From positions 992,001-1,056,000 of the forward strand of contig NZ_MSLT01000012.1 in assembly GCF_002149925.1 (NCBI RefSeq): a stretch of 64,000 bases of DNA, read 5' to 3'. The translations under genes and the position numbers were made by a program. Position 1 is the first letter of the stretch, and each line of letters starts with the position of its first letter. The stretch is from Thioflexithrix psekupsensis (lineage in GTDB: Bacteria > Pseudomonadota > Gammaproteobacteria > Beggiatoales > Beggiatoaceae). The notes under the pieces were generated by a model. The model was given only the letters and a program-made list of their open reading frames with translations. It did not search any database and was not told where the DNA came from. Positions 29,068-36,599 of the stretch are shown one piece after another.

Positions 29068-29259
29068 TTAACCGGCCGGACTTGGTTTCTTTAAAATCAT
29101 CGGTTGAAAGTAAGTGATTCCGCTCACGCCTTCCTCTTGTGTCACTACCAAATTACCATGTGGAATATAACCTTCCTTAATTCGATCATTCACCATTTGT
29201 TCTAAATAAGCGGTATCGGTTGAGGAAACAATAACATACAGTTTCTTTTTTTCAGCCAT
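29068..29259 (-). CDS. DUF1737 domain protein
   Basis: A 63-residue protein with the DUF1737 pattern: LYVIVSSTDTAYLEQMVNDR, then IKEGYIPHGNLVV. Function is unknown. ATG at 29259 follows GGAG by 8 bases and is preferred to the GTG three codons earlier. It stands alone between the M24 fragment and a PD-(D/E)XK-like gene. Confidence 0.75.
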   Translation of the reverse strand: MAEKKKLYVIVSSTDTAYLEQMVNDRIKEGYIPHGNLVVTQEEGVSGITYFQPMILKKPSPAG

Positions 29260-29345
29260 GGTTTTCACTCCGGGTGGGGTTGATTAAAAAAGTAAAATCG
29301 TGTTGATTCATGACGCAGCGCGTCGTGACTACTTCAGACAAAAAA

Positions 29346-29960
29346 TCAAAGCACTTTCAATTGAGAAAAATTACATTCCGTATGTACTAAATCGCCACAG
29401 CGTTGTAATAAGAAATAGCCGCGTTCTAAGGCTATTCTTTTTAGCTCTTCATTAATATGAAAACTCGCCAAACCTGCGTATAGTTTATGTTGTTGGTAAA
29501 TGGGAAATAATAATTTAAAATTCTTGGCTTTTCTTTCCAATTTATCCAAATCATTAAGATGGGCTTTATATTTAACCTCAACCACCGCAATCGCATCGCC
29601 ATTCGTCAGTAATAAATCATATTCTTCTTGTATATTGCTACGGTGTTTGCGCATATTTCTGGTAATATCATCAAAATAGAGATCACCCAAGCGCGTTTCT
29701 TTTACCAAACTATTGTAGAAGAATTCTTCCGCAATATCTCCCTGATTTTGCGTCACATTGCCCAAATGAATGCCGATCCGCTCCAGTTTTTCGTCGGTTT
29801 TTCGCATCTGCTCATCAGTCTTTAGCATCTGCTCGTCGGTTTTTCGCATTTGCTCGTCAGTTTGTCGCATTTGCTCGTCAGTTTGTCGCATTCGCTCACT
29901 CAGTTCTTTCTGTGCAACAGCAAGGCTGGCAACTAAGGCTTTTAATTCGTCATCTGTCAT
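29346..29960 (-). CDS. Coiled-coil PD-(D/E)XK nuclease-like protein
   Basis: The 204-residue product starts with a helical region containing five seven-residue repeats (MRQTDEQ, MRKTDEQ, MLKTDEQ and variants, about 23-57), predicted as a coiled coil. The C-terminal part carries EEYDLLLTNGDAIAVVEVKYKA, which fits the D...ExK core of the PD-(D/E)XK superfamily (D near 118, E-V-K near 132). Similar proteins are common in filamentous sulfur bacteria and cyanobacteria, with unknown role. ATG follows AAGGAG. A family 2 repeat lies directly upstream. Confidence 0.75.
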   Translation of the reverse strand: MTDDELKALVASLAVAQKELSERMRQTDEQMRQTDEQMRKTDEQMLKTDEQMRKTDEKLERIGIHLGNVTQNQGDIAEEFFYNSLVKETRLGDLYFDDITRNMRKHRSNIQEEYDLLLTNGDAIAVVEVKYKAHLNDLDKLERKAKNFKLLFPIYQQHKLYAGLASFHINEELKRIALERGYFLLQRCGDLVHTECNFSQLKVL

Positions 29961-29990
29961 TTTGAATAATCTCCTTGAAAGTTATTTTTT

Positions 29991-30080
29991 GTCTGAATCA
30001 GAATTTACAGAATTAAAGAATAAAAATATGCTGAAAATAAACGACTCACAAGAGTCAATTTTATCAATTCTGATTCTGAC
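29991..30080. repeat. Dispersed inverted-repeat element, family 2, short copy
   Basis: A 90-bp copy starting GTCTGAATCAGAATTTACAG and ending CAATTCTGATTCTGAC. It is upstream of the PD-(D/E)XK-like gene. The right flank (AAATAAAGGCTTTATAAAT) is the reverse complement of the flank next to the copies at 18617 and 21758. Confidence 0.8.
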
Positions 30081-30182
30081 AAATAAAGGCTTTATAAATC
30101 ATAAGTAGTTAAAAAAATATTCAGCTACTAAAATTGTACGATTTTAGTGGCTGAATATAGTTTAATTCCTTTGTGGAAATGT

Positions 30183-30743
30183 TCATATTTTAGAAATCCC
30201 CTGAAAAACCCGAACCCAATCAAATGCCTCACCGGGATCTGTTTTCCGTCCGGGCGCAATATGATAATGGCCGACAATGCGATCTGGAGTAATCTCTGGC
30301 CAATGCTGTTGTAATAAACGAATTAAGGGAATTAATTGAGAATATTGCGCGGAAGTATAAGCCAAATCATCACAGCCTTCTAATTCAATCCCAATCGAAA
30401 AATCATTACATTGCTCCCGTCCTTCAAAACAAGATTGTCCCGCGTGCCAAGCCCTTTTTAGAAAAGAAACATATTGCGTTATTTCTCCCCTACGATTAAT
30501 TAAAACATGTGCCGATACCCTAAGATGCACAATGCCCGCAAAATAAGGGTGTTCATTTGGATTTAAATGCCCTTGAAAAAGCTTATCAATATAATTCCCC
30601 CCAAATTCACGCGGTGGCAAACTAATCCCATGAATCACGATTAAATTGGGAGTCACCCCCAGCGGTCGCTCATCCCAATGCGGCGAGGGACAATGCCGCA
30701 CATGACACAACCATGCTTTTTCCTGATCTAATGCAAGTATCAT
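30183..30743 (-). CDS. ampD: 1,6-anhydro-N-acetylmuramyl-L-alanine amidase
   Basis: AmpD cleaves the peptide from anhydro-muropeptides in the cytoplasm during wall recycling. The 186-residue product has the zinc ligand His38 in LIVIHGISLPPREFGG, HVLINRRGEITQYV, and the C-terminal VGHYHIAPGRKTDPG carrying the other ligands (His and Asp). There is no signal peptide, as expected. The start is uncertain by a few codons because the frame overlaps the end of the upstream pseudopilin gene; ATG at 30743 gives the normal N-terminus. Confidence 0.94.
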   Translation of the reverse strand: MILALDQEKAWLCHVRHCPSPHWDERPLGVTPNLIVIHGISLPPREFGGNYIDKLFQGHLNPNEHPYFAGIVHLRVSAHVLINRRGEITQYVSFLKRAWHAGQSCFEGREQCNDFSIGIELEGCDDLAYTSAQYSQLIPLIRLLQQHWPEITPDRIVGHYHIAPGRKTDPGEAFDWVRVFQGISKI

Positions 30744-30750
30744 CGTATCA

Positions 30751-31395
30751 TTACTCACCAGCAACCACCGCCATTAACCGCGTTAATTCACCAAAACGAG
30801 GCAATGTCAAAGTGACCGCAATAGCCCGTAAATAAGGAGAAGAAATCACCGTTTTATTTTCTGTTTCATTGTCAAGATGACTACTATTTTCTCGCCATGA
30901 TGGCGCGGTGGGCGGCCACACGTCATGCCACACGTGATCCTGATCTAAAAATTGCCATTTAATCTGCTCTACATTATCCAGCATTAAAATCGAATACGGC
31001 TGACTGTCCTGCGCCTGATCCAACACCACCCACTGATCGCGCCACAACCCGCCGTTTTCATAACGATAGCGCACGCGCTGCAACGCACTGCGGGTTTGTT
31101 GCAAAGGATTTAACCAACCGTCCCGTGTCCATACCACGCTATCACCTTGAGCCGACAAGGCAGGTTCTACATCACCATAAGGATTACGAATGGAACGCGG
31201 TGTGAAATACTCCACATCTTGTTGCAATCGCGCCAAAGTGAATTGTATTTTTTTCCAATATTGGGCTTGTTCTTGGGTGTGCGCGCTTAATTCCAATACC
31301 GTCCCCAAACCGCCATAAGCCATGACCGCAATTAATGCAAAAATACTTAATGCAATCAGCAATTCTAATAAAGTAAAACCCTTTTCCACACGCAA
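30751..31395 (-). CDS. gspJ: Type II secretion minor pseudopilin GspJ
   Basis: A 214-residue protein with a prepilin peptidase site (MRVEKG followed by FTLLELLIALSIFALIAVMAYGG) and a GspJ-type globular domain (LARLQQDVEYFTPRSIRNPYG, LRAIAVTLTLPRFGELTRL). GspJ forms part of the pseudopilus tip. The other gsp genes are not in the window. It lies 9 bases after the mshI-like gene on the same strand, so it may act in a type IV pilus or MSHA-like machine rather than a full type II system. Confidence 0.85.
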   Translation of the reverse strand: MRVEKGFTLLELLIALSIFALIAVMAYGGLGTVLELSAHTQEQAQYWKKIQFTLARLQQDVEYFTPRSIRNPYGDVEPALSAQGDSVVWTRDGWLNPLQQTRSALQRVRYRYENGGLWRDQWVVLDQAQDSQPYSILMLDNVEQIKWQFLDQDHVWHDVWPPTAPSWRENSSHLDNETENKTVISSPYLRAIAVTLTLPRFGELTRLMAVVAGE

Positions 31396-31404
31396 AATAA
31401 TGCC

Positions 31405-32367
31405 TTATGCCTCCTCTTCACATGCACAATCCATTGCATCATCTTCTTCCCGCAATGCCGCCCCCAATACCAAAAAATAATCGGCTGATGTTAATGGAAA
31501 AGATAAATTTTCGGTTCGCACCCATTGATTTAATACTAAAGGTTGTGAGGGAATATGCAAGGCTTGACTTAAACAATGTGGCAATGTCGGCAAATCATCG
31601 ACAACAGGCGCAATCATTAATTGGCTAATACGCGGCAAATTAAAATGCTGCATATATTGATATATCGATTGTTCTAACGTGGAGATTAACGTAGGAATTT
31701 GCTCTGGCATATTTTGCAATAAATGCTGCCGTCCTAACGCGATAAATTCGATAGAACAAATCATTTGTTTATGCGTCAGAATTAAAATACTGCGATAGTC
31801 ATCTAACCATAATATCCCTTGATTTTCTGAATAAATTGGAGATAACGCCAATAAATTACGCAAAGCCATTTCAGGAATATCGACCGCTTGTAAATTAAAA
31901 CCCGCGGCAACAATAGGACGAGTATAATTCTGAATTAATGCTTTTTCCGTCACCACCACATAAATCCAACGCGAATAATCTGGATTTAAATAATCAGGAG
32001 GTTCAAAAAAATCAAAAATAACACGCGATAAATCAAAAGTTAATTTGGCTTGTAATTGTTCGGTGACCAAATCAGAAATGCCCGCGGTATTTAAATCGCG
32101 GGGAACTTCCACACGCACCAGTTGATACGTTGATGTCGGCATCACCAACACGCACGGCGGATGGGTACAAAATCCCCACCGTGCGGCCAATTCATGCAGT
32201 ACATTCGTTAACTGTGGCGGCTGATACGTTACTTTGTCTAAAGCAGTTACGGTGATTTTATTGGCTTCTCGCCACAAACTTGCCAAGCAAACGTGCGAAG
32301 GAGAAATACCAATACTCACATGCAACTGCCCTTGAGTCAGTTGGAATCCATGATATGAAATAGACAT
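31405..32367 (-). CDS. MshI/PilM-like pilus assembly protein
   Basis: The 320-residue product resembles MshI, the actin-like ATPase-fold protein of MSHA pilus assembly related to PilM. It shows VCLASLWREANKITVTALDKV near the start, VLVMPTSTYQLVRVEVP, LLALSPIYSENQGILWLDDY and a C-terminal LVLGAALREE. It has no membrane segment and should act at the cytoplasmic face. The acidic cysteine-bearing tail (DDAMDCACEEEA) is unusual. Neighbours are gspJ downstream and a NYN nuclease 12 bases upstream. Confidence 0.75.
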   Translation of the reverse strand: MSISYHGFQLTQGQLHVSIGISPSHVCLASLWREANKITVTALDKVTYQPPQLTNVLHELAARWGFCTHPPCVLVMPTSTYQLVRVEVPRDLNTAGISDLVTEQLQAKLTFDLSRVIFDFFEPPDYLNPDYSRWIYVVVTEKALIQNYTRPIVAAGFNLQAVDIPEMALRNLLALSPIYSENQGILWLDDYRSILILTHKQMICSIEFIALGRQHLLQNMPEQIPTLISTLEQSIYQYMQHFNLPRISQLMIAPVVDDLPTLPHCLSQALHIPSQPLVLNQWVRTENLSFPLTSADYFLVLGAALREEDDAMDCACEEEA

Positions 32368-32379
32368 CGACGCAGTTCG

Positions 32380-33231
32380 CTACGACCCGACTAAGCGAAT
32401 ATTGGTGGCAACAGGGTCTTTATTATTGCTTTTCGATTCTTCTAGCCGAAATTCAAAAATCAGGTCGCGGTTGGGTAAATGGTTGCTGTTGACTTCTTCG
32501 GGTAAATTAGAACTGTGAAAAAACGCCGAATTATAAGGAGAATCATCATTGCGCGAATCGGTAATCCATAAGCCCGGTGCAATGCGCTCCATATAACGCA
32601 TAAAACCAAAGCCGCGATCTTCGTAATAATGCGAGCAGTAACCCCGCACCACCGATCCCAATTCTCCCCAAATCAAATTATTATCCACGTTCTTTTTTAC
32701 TGGTAACAAGTTGGGGATCAGGTAGCCAGAAATAAACATGTCCGCTTCACGTTTCAATTCAGAAGAAATATTTTCAAAAGCCACCACTTCTACCCGACAC
32801 CCATTATTTTGTAATGCGCGAACCACCTGCACAAAATCCCCATCGCCTGTAATCATAATGACCCGATCTAAATTTTGCGATTGCAATAAGGCATCAACGG
32901 CCATGTCTAAATCGGCGTTGGCTTTACCGTAGCGTGTGCCTTTTTCGTCTTCGTACCATTTGACGTTTTTTTGAATGACTTTAAAGCCATATTCACGCAA
33001 CACTGAAAAATAACCATTAATCCCCTTACGATAGGCCAAATCATCACGCGCCCGCTCCACGTCAAAACTGACGTAAGCATTGAGACGAATCGGCTCCGCA
33101 CCGTCGCGGCAGGCAAATTCTCGTAAAATATCATATTGCATCCCATAACCGCCGTTACGATTCACATTAGCCACGTCCACATAGACACCTAATTTTGTGT
33201 GAGAACGTTCAAATATTTTATTTCCTTCCAT
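32380..33231 (-). CDS. NYN-domain ribonuclease fused to a cold-shock-like domain
   Basis: The 283-residue product has an N-terminal NYN (LabA/DUF88, PIN-like) domain with the acidic residues of the metal site: YVDVANVNRNGG (D18 region), KANADLDMAVDAL and MITGDGDFVQVVRAL. A C-terminal segment (VVRGYCSHYYEDRGFGFM, AFFHSSNLPEEV, LIFEFRLEESKSNNKDPVA) matches the shape of a cold-shock OB fold. A nuclease plus nucleic-acid-binding domain suggests RNA processing or decay. The target is unknown. It is upstream of mshI and gspJ on the same strand. Confidence 0.8.
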   Translation of the reverse strand: MEGNKIFERSHTKLGVYVDVANVNRNGGYGMQYDILREFACRDGAEPIRLNAYVSFDVERARDDLAYRKGINGYFSVLREYGFKVIQKNVKWYEDEKGTRYGKANADLDMAVDALLQSQNLDRVIMITGDGDFVQVVRALQNNGCRVEVVAFENISSELKREADMFISGYLIPNLLPVKKNVDNNLIWGELGSVVRGYCSHYYEDRGFGFMRYMERIAPGLWITDSRNDDSPYNSAFFHSSNLPEEVNSNHLPNRDLIFEFRLEESKSNNKDPVATNIRLVGS

Positions 33232-33507
33232 AAAAAATTAAATTTTCACTGTCACTGTTATTAAAGCATTTTGATTTGCCTAGGCATTGTGCCATTAGTG
33301 CAAACCCACCAAATTGGCAATCTATTTATTTTGCCTAAGCGATTCTAAGTAACTTTGCATTATAAATCAATGCTATTTTTAACGCTTTTAACGTTTAAAA
33401 AGACCCGATAAAAACAAAAACCTATCCTGATTTTGACCACACAAAACTGGAGACAACATAACTTTCATCAGGCTGTCTTGTAAACGTCATGGCGTTGCAA
33501 TCTCACC

Positions 33508-34374
33508 GTGTCAAGATACCAGTCCACATTCCGAAAGACATTTGAGGACAGGCGAGTGACTCCCCCTATCAAACATTATCGTGCGATTTGGTTGTCTGAT
33601 ATTCACTTAGGCACACGTGGCTGTAAAGCTGACTTTCTGCTTGATTTTTTGCGCACGCATGAATCGGCTTATCTTTATCTGGTGGGTGATATTGTCGATG
33701 GCTGGCGATTGCGCAAATCGTGGTATTGGCCGCAATCTCATAATGACATTGTACAGAAAATTTTGCGCAAAGCCCGTAAAGGCACTGAAGTGATTTATGT
33801 CCCTGGTAATCATGACGAAATTTTACGTGATTATATTGATATGCAGTTTGGCGGTATTACCGTTTTAGATGAAGCCATTCATATTACCGCAGATAATCGT
33901 CGTTTTTTAATTATTCACGGGGATCAATTTGATGGCGTGATGCAATATGCAAAATGGTTGGCGATTTTGGGAGATTGGGCGTATGAAAGAATGTTACAAG
34001 TCAATCATATTTATAATTGGATACGGCGCAAATTAGGTTATTCTTATTGGTCGTTATCGGCTTATTTAAAACATAAAGTAAAAAATGCCGTTAATTTTAT
34101 TAGCGATTTTGAGCAAACTTTAGCGAATGAAGCGCGTCGTCGGGGATTTGATGGCGTGATTTGTGGGCATATTCACAAGGCTGAAATTCGACAATTAGAC
34201 GATATTTTATATTGCAACGATGGCGATTGGGTAGAGAGTTGTACTGCATTAATTGAAGATTGGGATGGGCGATTTTTTATTGTTCATTGGACGGATAAGC
34301 AACATTATTTTCAACTCGAGAATTCATTAGATGAAAATTCTGATCGTGTCGGACGCTTGGTTGCCACAGATTAA
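33508..34374 (+). CDS. LpxH-like metallophosphoesterase
   Basis: A calcineurin-like phosphoesterase of 288 residues with the metal motifs IWLSDIHLG, VGDIVDGW, VPGNHDE, IHGDQFD and GHIHKAE. It resembles the UDP-2,3-diacylglucosamine diphosphatase family, but the long form with an inserted helical region (ERMLQVNHIYNWIRRKLG) is typical of proteins paired with glycosyltransferases, so true lipid A function is not certain. The start is GTG at 33508 or a later GTG at 33556 after GGACAGGCG. It overlaps the next gene by 44 bases, implying translational coupling. Confidence 0.9.
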   Translation: MSRYQSTFRKTFEDRRVTPPIKHYRAIWLSDIHLGTRGCKADFLLDFLRTHESAYLYLVGDIVDGWRLRKSWYWPQSHNDIVQKILRKARKGTEVIYVPGNHDEILRDYIDMQFGGITVLDEAIHITADNRRFLIIHGDQFDGVMQYAKWLAILGDWAYERMLQVNHIYNWIRRKLGYSYWSLSAYLKHKVKNAVNFISDFEQTLANEARRRGFDGVICGHIHKAEIRQLDDILYCNDGDWVESCTALIEDWDGRFFIVHWTDKQHYFQLENSLDENSDRVGRLVATD

Positions 34375-35377
34375 CGGTGTCGTGCGAACACTATCCACCA
34401 CCTGTCAATTACTGCAACATTTAGGGCATGAAGTTCAGGTCATTAACCCCGAACAATTTACCACTGTACCATGTCCTACTTATCCAGAAATTCGTTTAAC
34501 CGTCAATGGGTTTAAGCGAGTAGGGCGTTTAATCGAAGAATTTGCACCAGACAGCATTCACATTGCCACGGAAGGGCCATTGGGTTGGTTGGCACGCTGG
34601 CATTGTATTCGTCATCATAAGGCATTTACCACTTCTTTTCATACCCGTTTTCCTGAATATGTTTATGCGCGTTTTCGTGTGCCGTTGACGTGGACGTATA
34701 GCGTATTGCGACGTTTTCACCGTTATTCTGCCAAAATTATGGTGACAACGCCCAGCATGTATCAAGAATTAAGCGCGCAAGGCTTTGAATCATTAAGCAT
34801 TTGGTCACGCGGAGTCGATGTATCTTTATTCCGACCTCGCAAAGAGGCTTTTTTAGAACATCTCCCGCGTCCGCTTGCCATGTATGTCGGGCGAGTGGCG
34901 GTGGAGAAAAATATCGAAGCCTTTTTAAATGCAGAATTACCCGGCAGTAAAGTCGTTGTCGGTGATGGGCCTCAATTGCCGGCTTTGCGTCAAAAATATC
35001 CTGCGGTGCATTTTGTGGGTTTGAAAAAAGGAGAAGAATTAGCGCGTTACTATGCGGCGGCTGATGTGTTTGTTTTCCCCAGTCGCACGGATACTTTTGG
35101 TTTGGTGATGTTAGAGGCTCTCGCCTGCGGCACACCCGTGGCGGCTTATCCTGTCCCAGGGCCTTTAGATGTGATCGGTGAACACAGCACTGTGGGATGT
35201 TTACACGAAAATTTAGAAGAAGCAGTGCGTATTGCCTTAACCCGTGACCGCGCCCAATGTCGCGCTCATGCGTTGCGCTATTCATGGCAAGCCTGCACGC
35301 AACAATTTCTCGATAATTTACAAATTGTTACGCCACATTCTACAGAACAACGACTTGCTCCACCCGCACATGTGTAA
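34331..35377 (+). CDS. GT4-family glycosyltransferase
   Basis: A 348-residue retaining glycosyltransferase with two Rossmann-like domains. The N-terminal MKILIVSDAWLPQINGVVRT and SFHTRFPEYVYARF are typical of the GPI/mannosyl or digalactosyl lipid transferase branch. The C-terminal domain has YVGRVAVEKN and the EX7E region DVFVFPSRTDTFGLVMLEAL. It probably adds a sugar to a membrane lipid; donor and acceptor are unknown. It overlaps the metallophosphoesterase gene, a pairing seen in many proteobacteria. Confidence 0.92.
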   Translation: MKILIVSDAWLPQINGVVRTLSTTCQLLQHLGHEVQVINPEQFTTVPCPTYPEIRLTVNGFKRVGRLIEEFAPDSIHIATEGPLGWLARWHCIRHHKAFTTSFHTRFPEYVYARFRVPLTWTYSVLRRFHRYSAKIMVTTPSMYQELSAQGFESLSIWSRGVDVSLFRPRKEAFLEHLPRPLAMYVGRVAVEKNIEAFLNAELPGSKVVVGDGPQLPALRQKYPAVHFVGLKKGEELARYYAAADVFVFPSRTDTFGLVMLEALACGTPVAAYPVPGPLDVIGEHSTVGCLHENLEEAVRIALTRDRAQCRAHALRYSWQACTQQFLDNLQIVTPHSTEQRLAPPAHV

Positions 35378-35831
35378 AACTGTGATAAGTTGTTAAACAA
35401 AAATATTCACTATTAGAGCCTATACAAGAACTCTATTTATAGCTAAAGATTTCAGAATATTTTTATGAAAACTTTAGCTTTCCTATTTTTTAGCCATATT
35501 TTAACTTTCCTTAAAAATATTTTTGCTCTACTCAAAAATCAATCACTTATAAAAGAACACAAACCAGACCCAAAAACCTAAAACTTTATAATCAATAAGT
35601 TAGTTTTGGTATAGGCTCTCAAGCAATACGGCAAGCTCAAAAACTAAGCCCGTAGCTCGCATAAGCGACAACAGACAGAAATTGACAAGAAGTTGTAAAA
35701 GTAAAACACCTCCCCCCTTTACACACTCCCCTATTATTGACTATACTTGACCGTTTAAGATGACATCGTTTACAGTCACTTAGACAAGGTAAACTTTTCC
35801 CATTTATCAAATAAAAGGAGTTTAGTGTTCA
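35378..35831. other. Intergenic region before rpsU
   Basis: A 454-base gap. The left half is an inverted-repeat element (35415-35619). The rest has no coding signal and should carry the promoter of the rpsU operon; TTGACC at 35747 with TTACAG 17 bases later is a possible but weak match. Confidence 0.5.
35415..35619. repeat. Small element with 11-bp perfect terminal inverted repeats (family 3)
   Basis: A 205-bp AT-rich segment with ends AGAGCCTATAC (35415-35425) and GTATAGGCTCT (35609-35619). It has no open frame. Part of its right end (ACACAAACCAG, TTATAATCAATAAGTTAG) recurs near 18884-18951. It is probably a non-autonomous transposable element. Confidence 0.65.
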
Positions 35832-36047
35832 ATGCCTAACATTCGCGTTAAAGAAAATGAACCGTTTGAAGTTGCCATCCGTCGCTTTAAACGGGCTTGT
35901 GAGAAAGCCGGGATTTTAGCTGAAGTCCATCGCCGTGAATTCTACGAGAAACCCACCTCCGTGCGCAAACGCAAAGCCGCCGCCGCTGTAAAACGTCACA
36001 TGAAAAAATTGTCGCGTGAAACCCTGCGCTGCGAACGCCCTTACTAA
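35832..36047 (+). CDS. rpsU: 30S ribosomal protein S21
   Basis: A 71-residue basic protein starting [21 protein letters not shown], exactly the length and sequence pattern of S21. It is the first gene of the macromolecular-synthesis operon (rpsU-dnaG-rpoD in E. coli), here with yqeY inserted, as is common in other proteobacteria. The ATG follows AAAGGAG. Confidence 0.97.
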   Translation: MPNIRVKENEPFEVAIRRFKRACEKAGILAEVHRREFYEKPTSVRKRKAAAAVKRHMKKLSRETLRCERPY

Positions 36048-36128
36048 TTGTATTTTATCGCAGCCTCGCGCCGTCCGAGTCAACATCACGTTTTCAGCCC
36101 TTGTTCCGATTTACCAGCGAGATCAATC

Positions 36129-36581
36129 ATGTCGGGTTCCCTCAAGCAACGTATTCAAGATGATATTAAAACCGCCATGCGCAGTAAAGATAAAGCCTTA
36201 TTAGGCACATTGCGCTTGATTTCTTCGGCAATCAAACAACGCGAAGTAGATGAACGCATTGAAGTCAATGACATTCAACTCATTGAAATACTTGATAAAA
36301 TGGTCAAGCAACGCCGCGATTCTATCGGCCACTATCAAGCTGCCGGACGAGATGACTTGGTGGCACAAGAATCTTTTGAGTTGGACGTGCTGCAAAATTA
36401 CCTGCCACAGCCCCTCAGCGAAGCCGAATTAAACGCCCTCATCGACACTGCCCTAGCGGAAACCGCAGCCAGCAGTCCATCTGACTTAGGCAAAGTCATG
36501 GCACATCTCAAGCCTTTGGTTCAAGGCCGTGCCGATATGCGTGCCTTGAGCAGCGATATTAAAAAACGTTTGTCCGCTTAA
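36129..36581 (+). CDS. yqeY: YqeY/GatB-like domain protein
   Basis: A 150-residue protein starting MSGSLKQRIQDDIKTAMRSKD. It has the YqeY pattern (LGTLRLISSAIKQREVDER, LQNYLPQPLSEAEL) and a C-terminal domain like the tail domain of GatB, which contacts tRNA. Its exact role is unknown. ATG at 36129 is chosen to match the family start; the frame is open further upstream but into the rpsU-yqeY gap. dnaG starts 18 bases downstream. Confidence 0.93.
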   Translation: MSGSLKQRIQDDIKTAMRSKDKALLGTLRLISSAIKQREVDERIEVNDIQLIEILDKMVKQRRDSIGHYQAAGRDDLVAQESFELDVLQNYLPQPLSEAELNALIDTALAETAASSPSDLGKVMAHLKPLVQGRADMRALSSDIKKRLSA

Positions 36582-36599
36582 TTCGAGTACGCTCCTATT

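Noticed and set aside
30183-31395. Complete type II secretion operon
   Set aside because: Only a gspJ-like gene is present, with ampD downstream and mshI upstream; no gspD, gspE or gspG was found nearby.
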